Below, one piece after another: positions 1-7,565 of a DNA stretch of 18,874 nucleotides; positions within the stretch are counted from its first letter, which is position 1; each line of letters starts with the position of its first letter. Origin of the DNA: Prevotellaceae bacterium (GTDB lineage Bacteria > Bacteroidota > Bacteroidia > Bacteroidales > Paludibacteraceae); contig JAITNR010000131.1 in assembly GCA_031290375.1 (NCBI GenBank), positions 1 through 18,874 of the forward strand, in the 5' to 3' direction. The notes under the pieces were generated by a model. That model made no database searches and was not told the DNA's origin. It worked only from the letters and a program-made list of their open reading frames with translations. The position numbers and the translations under genes are program-made.

Positions 1-118
1 AAAACACCGAAGTTTAGTGCCTTATCAATTACTCGAAAATTAAAAAGTGTAGTGGCTCGCTGTTTTGGTAAGTCATTGAATGATATTGCTTTGTGATTTT
101 TGACCGTCGAAGTCAGGA
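1..118 (+). mobile_element. 3' end of an IS element (left copy), transposase C-terminus
   Basis: This is the last part of a transposase frame plus the IS tip, entering from outside the window. Read from base 1, the frame encodes a C-terminal tail including KLKSVVARCFGKSLNDIAL and stops at TGA (94-96). About 22 further bases follow, up to the end of homology at 118. The same sequence recurs at the right edge in opposite orientation with about three mismatches over 118 bases. A shorter related piece lies at 9839-9914. The middle copy carries a recognisable IS4/IS1634-like transposase motif, which is the basis for the family guess. The body of the element lies to the left, so its intactness cannot be judged. 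Confidence 0.75.
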
Positions 119-347
119 GGTTATGTTCGTTGCCATTGCCGTCGCCATATTCAAAGATACAGTTGTTGAATATGTGTCCGCCTGTCCGCCAAATCTCGAT
201 GCTGTCCCAATAAGACGCAGAGCCGGGCATCCGTGTGAATATTACCGATTTTTCGGGCGTGCCATTAACAATCAAAACGCCCTCCGCTTCCTTCAAGAAT
301 ATTCCATTACTGGCAGCAAAATAAATACATAAATGAATATCGTATAT
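119..347 (-). pseudogene. Fragment of a parallel beta-helix surface protein
   Basis: The minus strand is open from just after a TAA at 348-350 down to the IS junction near 118. It has no plausible start codon, so it is a broken fragment of about 75 codons. The translation has the look of a secreted right-handed parallel beta-helix repeat: GVLIVNGTPEKSVIFT, then a W.SIEIW stretch, then FNNCIFEYGDGNGNEHN. This is the usual 'gly-rich turn, pI.FT, W.GI, n..ieyg' pattern of Bacteroidales beta-helix adhesin or polysaccharide-binding proteins. The IS end abuts its C-terminal side, so insertion or recombination probably removed the rest. The plus-strand ORF over the same bases is a shadow. Function beyond a beta-helix fold cannot be assigned. 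Confidence 0.55.
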
Positions 348-372
348 TTAACCTGAAAAGCAACAAGAGTGT

Positions 373-445
373 CGTCATTGCAGGCTTGACCCGCAATCTC
401 ATTTTATCATAATTTTTATATAGTCCATTTTTAATATCACTTTGG
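373..445 (+). repeat. Truncated copy of a MITE-like/REP element
   Basis: These 73 bases match 3681-3751 with two substitutions and a 2-base indel. They begin with the imperfect palindrome CGTCATTGCAGGCTTGACCC and end at the CACTTTGG that forms the right terminal repeat of the full copy. The left third seen in the full copy at 3636-3680 is absent here. The element lies downstream of trkH, in the gap before the beta-helix fragment. Apart from it and the fragment, 348-527 shows nothing convincing. Confidence 0.8.
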
Positions 446-527
446 ATTATATAGGCAAACAATGCATTCATGCACTCAATCAGTATCCGTTCAAGAAGTC
501 ATTGTTGCCGAGCAAAATCGTCAGAAG

Positions 528-2003
528 TTACCTTTTCCAGAACGCCGGAGTAAAAATGAGCAATACGGTAAAAAACTCCAACCGTCCGACTAACATTGCA
601 AAGGAAATGAACCATTTGGCAAAGTCAGACAATACCGAATAGTTGTCAATAGGTCCAAGCTTGCCAAGACCAGGTCCCACATTGCCAAGGCACGACACCA
701 TTGCGCTAATCGACTCTTCAAAGCCTAAGCCGGAAAAACACAGAATTGCCGAACCCACAAGCGATAGAATTACGTAAAGCAAAAGGAATGCCAAAAGTCG
801 CGTAATAATATCTTCCTTGATGCTCTGTCCATTGTAACGCACAGGAAAAACAGCGTTAGGATGAACAATTCGTTTAAATTCATAATAACAATATTTAAAC
901 ACCAAAAGTACACGTATAACCTTCACCCCACCAGATGTAGAACCAGCCGAACCACCTATAAACGTAAGCAGCAACAACAAAAAGGCAACGGAGTGCCAAT
1001 CGGAATAGTCAACAGCATAAAATCCCGTTGTGGTCATTAGCGAACTGACCGTGAACATACAACCCCTCAGAGTGTCGCCGATACTCCAAAGAGAAAGATT
1101 TGTGATGTCCATACGGTTAAGGGTAATTATTATCGTTGCTACCATTATGATTATCAAATATGTACGCAATTCTTCATCTTTGAAAAATTTTCTGAATTTG
1201 CCCTTTAAAAGATAATAATAGACCGAAAAATTAATGCCTGAACTAATCATTAACACTATGATGATCCACTCGACAGACGGCGAATTCCAGAAATTGATAC
1301 TTGCGTTTTTGGTGGAAAATCCACCTGTGGAAACCGTTGCAAGTGAATGACATACAGCATCAAATAGCGACATTCCTGCAAAATACAGTGCCGTAGCTCC
1401 TGCCAAAGTAAGACCCAAATATATGGATAACAATCTTTTTGCTGTTCCGCTGATTTTTGGGTGAATTTTTTCCTTGCTTAACCCCGTAACCTCAGCAGAG
1501 TATATTTGCGAGCCATTAAAACCAAAAATGGGCAGTACAGCCATTGTGATAACAATAATTCCAAGTCCTCCAATCCAGTGTGTGATGCTACGCCAGAAAA
1601 GCAAACTTTTGGGCAGCACTTCAATGTCTTGAAGAATTGAAGCACCTGTGGTGGTAAAACCTGACATTGTTTCAAAGAAGGCATCCGTGAAAGAGGGAAT
1701 TGAGCCACTAAGCCAATAGGGCTGCATGCCGATGAACGAGAAAATAATCCACGTAATCATAACAACCACAGAGCCTTCACGCTTGCTGACGAAAGTTGAA
1801 GCGTTTTTGCCAACCAGCATTCCTGTTGTCCCCAAAAACACAGCTACGGCAAACGCCAAGCCGAAATACAGTGATGTACTTTCTCTGTAATAGAGTGCCA
1901 CCGCACCGCAAAACAAAAAAAAGATACTTTCTACCAAGAGCAGTCCACCCAACAGTCTGGCAACGATGGCATAGTTAAAGCCTTTGGAGTATGTTATGTT
2001 CAT
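528..2003 (-). CDS. trkH: Potassium uptake transporter, TrkH/KtrB family
   Basis: This 491-residue inner-membrane protein has the length and pattern of TrkH, the K+-translocating subunit of the Trk system. All four pore-loop signatures are visible: TTTGAS (about residues 117-122), STGGFS (225-230), TTTGF (324-328) and GNVGPG (440-445). Each follows the expected hydrophobic helices, giving the four-fold membrane-pore-membrane layout. The C-terminus FTPAFWKR is typical of the family in Bacteroidota. The cytoplasmic regulatory partner TrkA is not in this window. The gene follows gltX by 68 nt on the same strand and may be co-transcribed. A TAAATTTG at 2013-2020 resembles a -7 box, but it would leave almost no leader. 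The start ATG is preceded by an A-rich stretch rather than a Shine-Dalgarno site. The protein looks intact. Confidence 0.95.
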   Translation of the reverse strand: MNITYSKGFNYAIVARLLGGLLLVESIFFLFCGAVALYYRESTSLYFGLAFAVAVFLGTTGMLVGKNASTFVSKREGSVVVMITWIIFSFIGMQPYWLSGSIPSFTDAFFETMSGFTTTGASILQDIEVLPKSLLFWRSITHWIGGLGIIVITMAVLPIFGFNGSQIYSAEVTGLSKEKIHPKISGTAKRLLSIYLGLTLAGATALYFAGMSLFDAVCHSLATVSTGGFSTKNASINFWNSPSVEWIIIVLMISSGINFSVYYYLLKGKFRKFFKDEELRTYLIIIMVATIIITLNRMDITNLSLWSIGDTLRGCMFTVSSLMTTTGFYAVDYSDWHSVAFLLLLLTFIGGSAGSTSGGVKVIRVLLVFKYCYYEFKRIVHPNAVFPVRYNGQSIKEDIITRLLAFLLLYVILSLVGSAILCFSGLGFEESISAMVSCLGNVGPGLGKLGPIDNYSVLSDFAKWFISFAMLVGRLEFFTVLLIFTPAFWKR

Positions 2004-2071
2004 TTTTAATTACAAATTTATTTAACCAAACATTTGATTTTTCACAAAAGCATTTACTTCATGTCTTGGTT

Positions 2072-3607
2072 CTACTGTTTGAATAAATTCAGTTTTTCCA
2101 ACGCAAATTTCAATCGTTTCAACGTTTCGTTTTTGCCTAAAATTTTTGTGACAACAAACATCTGCGGACCTTTCATCTCGCCTACCAATGTGAGGCGAAA
2201 CGGGTTCATAACAGAACCGAGATTGCAGACTTTTTGTTCACACCATTGCTTTACCGTTTCTTCTGTAAGATATTCATTATCAAAATTTTCCATACTTTCC
2301 AAAACAGGAATAAGTTCAGTCAAAAGTTGAGAAGTTTCCTCTTTCCAACGCTTTTTGACATCATTTTCATTGAAATCTTGCGGAGCAACAAAAAAGAATA
2401 ACAGCAAATCAAACAAATCCTTTGGAAAAGTTGCCCTTTCTTTTACTGCATCTATTGCCTCAAGCAATTTGTTTTTGTCAAAATCAATATTTTTTTCTTT
2501 AAAAACAGGTATCAAATACTTTGCCAAATTTTCGCTATTACGAACTTGTAAGTATTTGTGATTAAACCATTTTCCCTTTTCAAAGTCGAATTTAGCCCCC
2601 GATTTGGAACATCTTTCCAATGAAAAAATTTGAATTAATTCCTCCATTGAAAAAATTTCCTGCTCTGTTCCCGAATTCCAGCCCAGTAGAGCCAAAAAAT
2701 TAATCACAGCCTCAGGGAAATAGCCTGCCTCTCGGTATCCTGACGATTTTTCGCCTGTTTTTTCGTCAATCCAGTCAAGCGGAAAAACAGGAAAACCGAG
2801 CCTGTCGCCGTCTCTTTTACTGAGTTTGCCTTTACCGTCTGGCTTTAGCAGCAACGGCAAATGTGCAAACCGCGGCATTGTGTTTTCCCAACCAAATGCA
2901 CGATAAAGCAGCACGTGTAGCGGTGCAGACGGCAGCCACTCCTCACCACGAATGACGTGAGTAATTTCCATCAAATGGTCATCAACAATATTTGCCAAAT
3001 GATATGTAGGTAGTCCGTCAAATGATTTGTAAAGCACCTTATCATCTAATATTGAAGAGTTTATATGCACCTCACCACGAATTAAATCGTTTACAACAAT
3101 ATCTTCATTAGGTTCAATTTTTACTCTTACAACATATTTTTCACCCGTTGCAATCCGCTTTTCAACCTCCTCTTTTGAAAGCGTAAGCGAATTGAGCATA
3201 GCTATTCTTGTTGAGGCATCATATTGAAAATTAGCAATTTGAGTATGTTTTTCTTCCAAATTTTCGGGCGAGTCAAAAGCAATGTAGGCTTTGCCTGTGT
3301 CAAGCAGTTGATTTACATAACTTTTATAAATTTCCTTTCGCTCACTTTGACGGTAAGGCGCAAAATTGCCTCCAAAAGATACACCCTCGTCAAACTTGAT
3401 ATTCAACCAGTTAAGTGCCTCAATTATGTACTTTTCCGCATTGGGAACGTAACGGTTGGTATCGGTGTCCTCAATTCTCAACACCATATCGCCTCCGTTT
3501 CGTTTGGCAAAAAGGTAGTTGTAGAGGGCTGTGCGTACCCCTCCTATATGTAAAGCCCCTGTTGGCGAAGGAGCGAATCTGACTCTTATCTTTCTGTCTG
3601 TGTGCAT
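2072..3607 (-). CDS. gltX: Glutamyl-tRNA synthetase
   Basis: This 511-residue class I aminoacyl-tRNA synthetase charges tRNA-Glu with glutamate in the cytoplasm. The N-terminal Rossmann fold carries the HIGH-type motif in PSPTGALHIGG (residues 14-23). The KMSKS-type loop is KLSKRDGD (261-268). IEDTDTNR (45-52) and RGEEWLPSAPLH (220-231) are typical GluRS blocks. The C-terminal third is the helical anticodon-binding region. The length is normal for Bacteroidota GltX. The start MHTDRKIRVRFAPSPTG places the catalytic fold at the usual distance from the N-terminus. A MITE-like element lies about 30 nt upstream of the start, and trkH follows downstream. No good TAnnTTTG promoter was found between the MITE and the gene, so the promoter is unresolved. 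Confidence 0.97.
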   Translation of the reverse strand: MHTDRKIRVRFAPSPTGALHIGGVRTALYNYLFAKRNGGDMVLRIEDTDTNRYVPNAEKYIIEALNWLNIKFDEGVSFGGNFAPYRQSERKEIYKSYVNQLLDTGKAYIAFDSPENLEEKHTQIANFQYDASTRIAMLNSLTLSKEEVEKRIATGEKYVVRVKIEPNEDIVVNDLIRGEVHINSSILDDKVLYKSFDGLPTYHLANIVDDHLMEITHVIRGEEWLPSAPLHVLLYRAFGWENTMPRFAHLPLLLKPDGKGKLSKRDGDRLGFPVFPLDWIDEKTGEKSSGYREAGYFPEAVINFLALLGWNSGTEQEIFSMEELIQIFSLERCSKSGAKFDFEKGKWFNHKYLQVRNSENLAKYLIPVFKEKNIDFDKNKLLEAIDAVKERATFPKDLFDLLLFFFVAPQDFNENDVKKRWKEETSQLLTELIPVLESMENFDNEYLTEETVKQWCEQKVCNLGSVMNPFRLTLVGEMKGPQMFVVTKILGKNETLKRLKFALEKLNLFKQ

Positions 3608-3635
3608 ATTTTTACAAGTTTATGTTCATGGTTTA

Positions 3636-3754
3636 ATACCAAAATGGAGTAAAATAAGTCCGTTACACAAAAGTTATTTTCGTCATTGCCGGCTTGACCC
3701 GCAATCTCATTTTATCAATTTTTATACAGTCCATTTTTAATATCACTTTGGTAT
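3636..3754. repeat. MITE-like element with terminal inverted repeats
   Basis: The element starts with ATACCAAAATG (3636-3646) and ends with CACTTTGGTAT (3744-3754). The latter is the inverted repeat of the former with one mismatch, which gives 11-bp terminal repeats around a 119-bp noncoding core. Its right 71 bases (3681-3751) recur at 373-445. The core includes a REP-like imperfect palindrome beginning at 3681. No coding frame is seen. It sits between glyS and gltX, directly upstream of gltX. Classification as a MITE is inferred from the inverted ends, small size and second copy. Confidence 0.65.
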
Positions 3755-3876
3755 AAAGTTTGAAATTCGGTAATTTTTTAACAGACTAAAAATTATTGGA
3801 TTTCAGAAGAAATAATAAGAAGATGTTCAGATTATACATTCATCCAACAATCCATGCCTGCTTTCTTTTATCTATT

Positions 3877-5421
3877 TTAAATAACTATTTTTCCCAATAA
3901 ATTTTTCATACTGACCGCCTCATTTACAATAGCATATAAATCGCCGATTTTTAGTCTTTCCTGCTGCATTGTGTCGCGGTGGCGTATGGTAACCGTATCA
4001 TCTTCAAGTGTTTGATGGTCTATTGTAACGCAAAACGGCGTACCAATAGCGTCCTGACGCCGATAACGCTTACCTACTGAATCCTTTTCGTCATAAACAA
4101 CTTTGAAATCAAATTTCAACAATTTTACCACCTCTTCTGCTTTTTGAGGTAATCCGTCTTTTTTAACAAGCGGAAACACAGCCACTTTCACAGGTGAAAG
4201 TTCAAAGGGCAGATGCAGCACCACACGAGAATCGCCTCCCTCCAATTGCTGTTCTTCATAAGAGGCAGCCATTATTGAGAGGAACGTTCTATCAACACCA
4301 ATCGAGGTTTCAACCACATAAGGCGTATAAGATTCGTTCAATTCAGGGTCGAAATATTTGATGTTTTTCCCTGAATATTTTTCATGCTGAACAAGGTCAA
4401 AGTCCGTACGCGAATGTATTCCTTCTACTTCCTTGAAACCGAAAGGCATCTCAAATTCAATATCGGTAGCGGCATTGGCATAATGTGCAAGTTTGTCGTG
4501 GTCATGAAAGCGATATTTATGGTCACCCAAACCAAATGCTTTATGCCATTTGAGCCTGAAATTTTTCCAAAACTTAAACCATTCCATCTCCTCACCGGGA
4601 CGTACAAAAAACTGCATTTCCATCTGTTCAAATTCACGCATACGAAAAATAAATTGCCTCGCAACTATTTCATTTCTAAATGCTTTACCGATTTGTGCAA
4701 TGCCAAACGGAATTTTCATTCTACCCGTTTTCTGTACATTAAGGAAGTTTACAAAAATACCCTGAGCCGTTTCGGGACGCAGATAAATTTTTGTCGCTCC
4801 ATCAGAAGTAGAGCCTATCTCGGTGGCAAACATAAGGTTAAACTGCCGCACGTCCGTCCAGTTTTTAGTTCCCGAAATAGGACAAACCACTTCGTAATCG
4901 ACAATTATCTGTTTTAGTTCTATCAAATCATTATCATTCAATGCTTTGACAAATCTACTGTGGATTTCGTTTCTCTTTTGTGCATTTTCCAAAATACGCG
5001 GATTTGTTTCTCGGAAAAGTTTTTCGTCAAACGATTCTCCAAAACGTTTTTTAGCCTTATCTACCTCTTTTTCAATTTTTTCTTCATATTTTGCCATCAA
5101 ATCCTCAATCAGTACATCCGCACGGTATCGTTTTTTGCTGTCGCGATTGTCTATAAGCGGGTCGTTAAAGGCATCTACGTGTCCCGAAGCCTTCCACGTG
5201 GTTGGGTGCATAAAAATTGCCGCATCAATGCCCACAACATTGTCGTTGAGCATAGTCATAGCCTCCCACCAATAGCGTTTGATGTTGTTTTTCAGTTCCA
5301 CGCCGTTTTGTCCGTAGTCATACACCGCTCCGAGTCCGTCATAAATCCCGGACGAGGGGAACACAAAGCCGTACTCTTTGCAGTGGGCTACCAATTTCTT
5401 AAAAACATCTTCCTGTGTCAT
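3877..5421 (-). CDS. glyS: Glycyl-tRNA synthetase, dimeric class II type
   Basis: This 514-residue cytoplasmic enzyme attaches glycine to tRNA-Gly. It is the single-chain alpha2 form (eukaryote/archaea-like) used by Bacteroidota, not the alpha2beta2 GlyQ/GlyS form. Class II features are visible: FPSSGIYDGLGAVYDYGQNG near the N-terminus (21-40), RPETAQGIF (215-223), the motif 2 region GKAFRNE (245-251), MREFEQMEMQFF (261-272), and the motif 3-like GVDRTFLSI further on. The last about 100 residues form the anticodon-binding domain (FPLVKKDGLPQKAEEV onward). The length is normal for the family. The start is supported by the immediate family N-terminus TQEDVFKKLVAHCKEYGFVF. A possible -7 box lies at 5476-5483. 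The downstream gap (3755-3876) holds no clear terminator. Confidence 0.97.
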   Translation of the reverse strand: MTQEDVFKKLVAHCKEYGFVFPSSGIYDGLGAVYDYGQNGVELKNNIKRYWWEAMTMLNDNVVGIDAAIFMHPTTWKASGHVDAFNDPLIDNRDSKKRYRADVLIEDLMAKYEEKIEKEVDKAKKRFGESFDEKLFRETNPRILENAQKRNEIHSRFVKALNDNDLIELKQIIVDYEVVCPISGTKNWTDVRQFNLMFATEIGSTSDGATKIYLRPETAQGIFVNFLNVQKTGRMKIPFGIAQIGKAFRNEIVARQFIFRMREFEQMEMQFFVRPGEEMEWFKFWKNFRLKWHKAFGLGDHKYRFHDHDKLAHYANAATDIEFEMPFGFKEVEGIHSRTDFDLVQHEKYSGKNIKYFDPELNESYTPYVVETSIGVDRTFLSIMAASYEEQQLEGGDSRVVLHLPFELSPVKVAVFPLVKKDGLPQKAEEVVKLLKFDFKVVYDEKDSVGKRYRRQDAIGTPFCVTIDHQTLEDDTVTIRHRDTMQQERLKIGDLYAIVNEAVSMKNLLGKIVI

Positions 5422-5475
5422 TAATTTCAGTTAAAAGTTAAAAATTATTTTCCAAAAATAATATAATTTAAGGTA

Positions 5476-5501
5476 CAAAATTAATATTTTTTCAGCACAA
5501 A
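5476..5501 (-). promoter_or_regulatory. Possible promoter of glyS (weak)
   Basis: On the minus strand, TAATTTTG (5483-5476) fits the Bacteroidota -7 consensus TAnnTTTG and lies 55 nt before the glyS start. A TTTG occurs at 5501-5498, but the spacer of 14 nt is shorter than the usual 19-21, so this is only a weak call. Confidence 0.3.
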
Positions 5502-5543
5502 TTGAATATTCTTTTTTATTCACCGTATCACATGTTAATTCTG

Positions 5544-5966
5544 TCAAAATCTCTTTCCTTCAAAATCCTCTATTGCCTTTCGCCATTCGTTAGAGATTGA
5601 TATTGAGGTCTGTGTTTCAAAATCGAACCCGACCATAACGGTTTTACACACACACTTGGCTTTCTTTGTGCTTTTTTCTGTAATCTGTTGATACAGAGTA
5701 AAACTCTTGTTGCCAATTTCCGAAACTGTTGTCTGCACCTCAATCTCGTCAGACAAGAAAACAGGAGCAAGAAAATCAACTTCTGCGTGAACTACCACTA
5801 TATCAATGTCTTGCGTATTCAATTTTTTGCCTCTAACAACTTTGAAATATTCACTTTTTCCCAAATCGTAGAAAGAAAAATAGACCGAATTGTTAATATG
5901 TCCCAGAGAGTCTGCATCGTTAAATCGCAGTTGTACTGGTACTGAATGATTAAATTTTATATTCAC
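5544..5966 (-). CDS. Hotdog-fold acyl-CoA thioesterase, 4HBT/YbgC-like
   Basis: This 140-residue cytoplasmic protein belongs to the 4-hydroxybenzoyl-CoA-thioesterase-like branch of the hotdog superfamily, which hydrolyses acyl-CoA or acyl-ACP thioesters. The signature RFNDADSLGHINNSVYFSFY (residues 14-33) contains the probable catalytic aspartate D17 and the G-H-x-N-N turn. The rest is the expected alternating beta-strand pattern (VVVHAEVDFLAPVFLSDEIE). The length is typical of a single-domain member. Translation starts with GTG, because no ATG in frame precedes the conserved core. The gene begins 34 nt after the hutI stop on the same strand, so the two are probably one transcript. The physiological substrate cannot be deduced, and a link to histidine degradation is not implied by the family. 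Confidence 0.85.
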   Translation of the reverse strand: MNIKFNHSVPVQLRFNDADSLGHINNSVYFSFYDLGKSEYFKVVRGKKLNTQDIDIVVVHAEVDFLAPVFLSDEIEVQTTVSEIGNKSFTLYQQITEKSTKKAKCVCKTVMVGFDFETQTSISISNEWRKAIEDFEGKRF

Positions 5967-6000
5967 TTTGTAAAAATTACAGGATTCTCATTCTCAATTT

Positions 6001-7236
6001 TCAATTAATAAACTCTTTTCCTTTCAAAATCACTCTGTCAATTATATTTTCGGTGTAGGCGTAAGGAATATACTCTATCGAAGGTATATTTTTGGTAATA
6101 AATAGATTAGCAACTTTTCCAATAGTGATTGAGCCGTGAGTCTGGCTAAGCCCCATTGCGTATGCTCCGTTGATGGTGGCGGCGTTAATCGCTTGTGCGG
6201 GCGTTAATCTCATTTTGATACAGGCGAGTGAGAGTGCCATTTTCATATTGCCCGAAGGGGTTGTGCCCGGATTGTAGTCGGTTGCTAAGGCAACGCTTAA
6301 TCCGCTGTTAATCATATCTTTAAGCGGCGCAAAAGACAAATTCAAAAAAAATGAACAGCCCGGTAAACCTGTGGGCATTGTTTGGGAATTTTTGAGAGCG
6401 GCTATCTCGTTTTCACCGCTGTTTTCAAGATGGTCAACCGACAAAGCGTTGTATTTTACACCAACCTGTACGCCACCCGAAAAATCAAGTTCGTTTGCGT
6501 GTATTTTGCCCCTCAAACCATATTTTTGTCCCACTTGGAGGATTTTTGCAGTCTGCTCGACGGTAAAAAAGCCTTTGTCACAGAACACATCAATAAAGTC
6601 GGCAAGATTTTCTTCAGCGATTTCAGGTATCATTTTTTGGCAAACCAAATTGACGTACTCGTCCTGTTTCCCCTTGTATTCAGGCGGCACAGCGTGTGCG
6701 CCAAGAAAAGTGGCTTTGATAGCTACATCCGTTGTTTGCTTGAGTTGCCTAATCACACGCAATATTTTGATTTCGTCTTCGATATTTAGCCCGTAGCCAC
6801 TTTTGATTTCCAAGGCACCTGTACCAAAACCGATAACCTGTTTGAGCCTGCTAAGTGCCTGATTATAAAGTTCTTCTTCCGAAGTTTGATGAAGCAATTT
6901 TACCGAATTGAGGATGCCGCCACCACGTTTGGCAATCTCTTCATAAGTCAATCCGTTGATTTTGTCAAGAAATTCACTCTCACGACTGCCCGCATACACA
7001 ATATGAGAGTGAGAATCACAAAAAGCAGGGAAAACCATTTTGTCTGTTGCATCTATTTGGTTTTCAATATCTTTATGGCAATCTTCCATTTGTCCAAATT
7101 CTTTTATCAAACCATCATCAATCAATATATAACCATTATCAATGACATTTAAAGTGTTCATTTCCTCGCCACAAAGACGCGGTTTGTCTTCCTGTAAAAT
7201 TCCGACTATTTTTTTTATATTTGTTATTAACAGCAT
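6001..7236 (-). CDS. hutI: Imidazolonepropionase
   Basis: This 411-residue amidohydrolase catalyses the third step of histidine degradation, converting 4-imidazolone-5-propionate to N-formimino-L-glutamate in the cytoplasm. The metal site motif is DSHSHIVYAGSRESEF (74-89). Other family blocks are ALEIKSGYGL (141-150), GAHAVPPEYKG (179-189), IHANELDFSGG (245-255, metal ligand H246), SVDHLE (266-271, H269) and ALATDYNPGTTP (316-327, D320). The length is normal for HutI. The start is supported by the family-like N-terminal strand and by a very good upstream promoter. The usual partners hutH, hutU and the formimino-glutamate enzymes are not in this window. The only neighbour in the likely operon is the thioesterase downstream. 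Confidence 0.95.
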   Translation of the reverse strand: MLLITNIKKIVGILQEDKPRLCGEEMNTLNVIDNGYILIDDGLIKEFGQMEDCHKDIENQIDATDKMVFPAFCDSHSHIVYAGSRESEFLDKINGLTYEEIAKRGGGILNSVKLLHQTSEEELYNQALSRLKQVIGFGTGALEIKSGYGLNIEDEIKILRVIRQLKQTTDVAIKATFLGAHAVPPEYKGKQDEYVNLVCQKMIPEIAEENLADFIDVFCDKGFFTVEQTAKILQVGQKYGLRGKIHANELDFSGGVQVGVKYNALSVDHLENSGENEIAALKNSQTMPTGLPGCSFFLNLSFAPLKDMINSGLSVALATDYNPGTTPSGNMKMALSLACIKMRLTPAQAINAATINGAYAMGLSQTHGSITIGKVANLFITKNIPSIEYIPYAYTENIIDRVILKGKEFIN

Positions 7237-7325
7237 AAATACTCAATTAGCACTATAATTTGACGAGTGGTGCAAACCACAACTACAATCATGGTTTATT
7301 GATAAAATCCAATTGTAACTTTATG

Positions 7326-7358
7326 CAAAGTTACACATTTTTTGGTTCAATGAACAAA
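7326..7358 (-). promoter_or_regulatory. Bacteroidota-type promoter of hutI
   Basis: Read on the minus strand, TTTG (7358-7355) is followed after 21 nt by TAACTTTG (7333-7326). This matches the -33/-7 consensus of the Bacteroidota primary sigma factor with normal spacing. The -7 box is 89 nt upstream of the hutI start, leaving an AT-rich leader of about 80 nt. Confidence 0.75.
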
Positions 7359-7425
7359 GAAAATTAATAAGGCTAAATTTTTTTTTGAGTTGCTATTGTT
7401 TTTGACATCCCCCTCTAAATAAGTC

Positions 7426-7477
7426 CCTAAAAAACAGGGGATTGCGGGTCAAGCCCGCAATGACGAACGTTTTTAGG
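7426..7477. repeat. REP-like palindromic element
   Basis: A perfect 8-bp stem, ATTGCGGG (7441-7448) and CCCGCAAT (7454-7461), encloses a 5-nt loop. It sits inside a second nearly perfect inverted pair, CCTAAAAAAC (7426-7435) and GTTTTTAGG (7469-7477). The core is the reverse complement of the palindrome in the elements at 373 and 3681 and is related to the one at 15789. It lies in the 329-nt gap between hutI and the FISUMP gene, which otherwise holds only the hutI promoter and the FISUMP terminator. Confidence 0.75.
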
Positions 7478-7509
7478 ATGTTATACGGATAATCATTAAA
7501 AATTACGAT

Positions 7510-7548
7510 AAAAAAATCGGCAAATCCCTTCCAAGATTGTCCGATTTT
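7510..7548 (-). terminator. Intrinsic terminator of the FISUMP gene
   Basis: On the minus strand, AAAATCGG (7548-7541) pairs with CCGATTTT (7520-7513). An inner AATC/GATT pairing extends the stem, and a run of Ts completed at 7510 follows. It begins about 18 nt after the FISUMP stop codon, as expected for a rho-independent terminator. Confidence 0.8.
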
Positions 7549-7565
7549 CGAGGAATATTAAGGAT

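Noticed and set aside
93..332. Plus-strand 79-residue frame starting MIFDRRSQE
   Set aside because: It starts inside the IS end and runs antisense to the beta-helix fragment; the minus strand gives the meaningful protein.
442..642. Plus-strand 66-residue frame beside trkH
   Set aside because: It overlaps the trkH 3' end in antisense and has no recognisable features.
2013..2020. TAAATTTG as a promoter for trkH
   Set aside because: It would place the transcription start only a few nucleotides before the ATG, and the upstream TTTG spacing (24 nt) is too long.
4384..4917. Plus-strand 177-residue frame inside glyS
   Set aside because: It is antisense to the well-conserved catalytic core of glycyl-tRNA synthetase and shows no family features.
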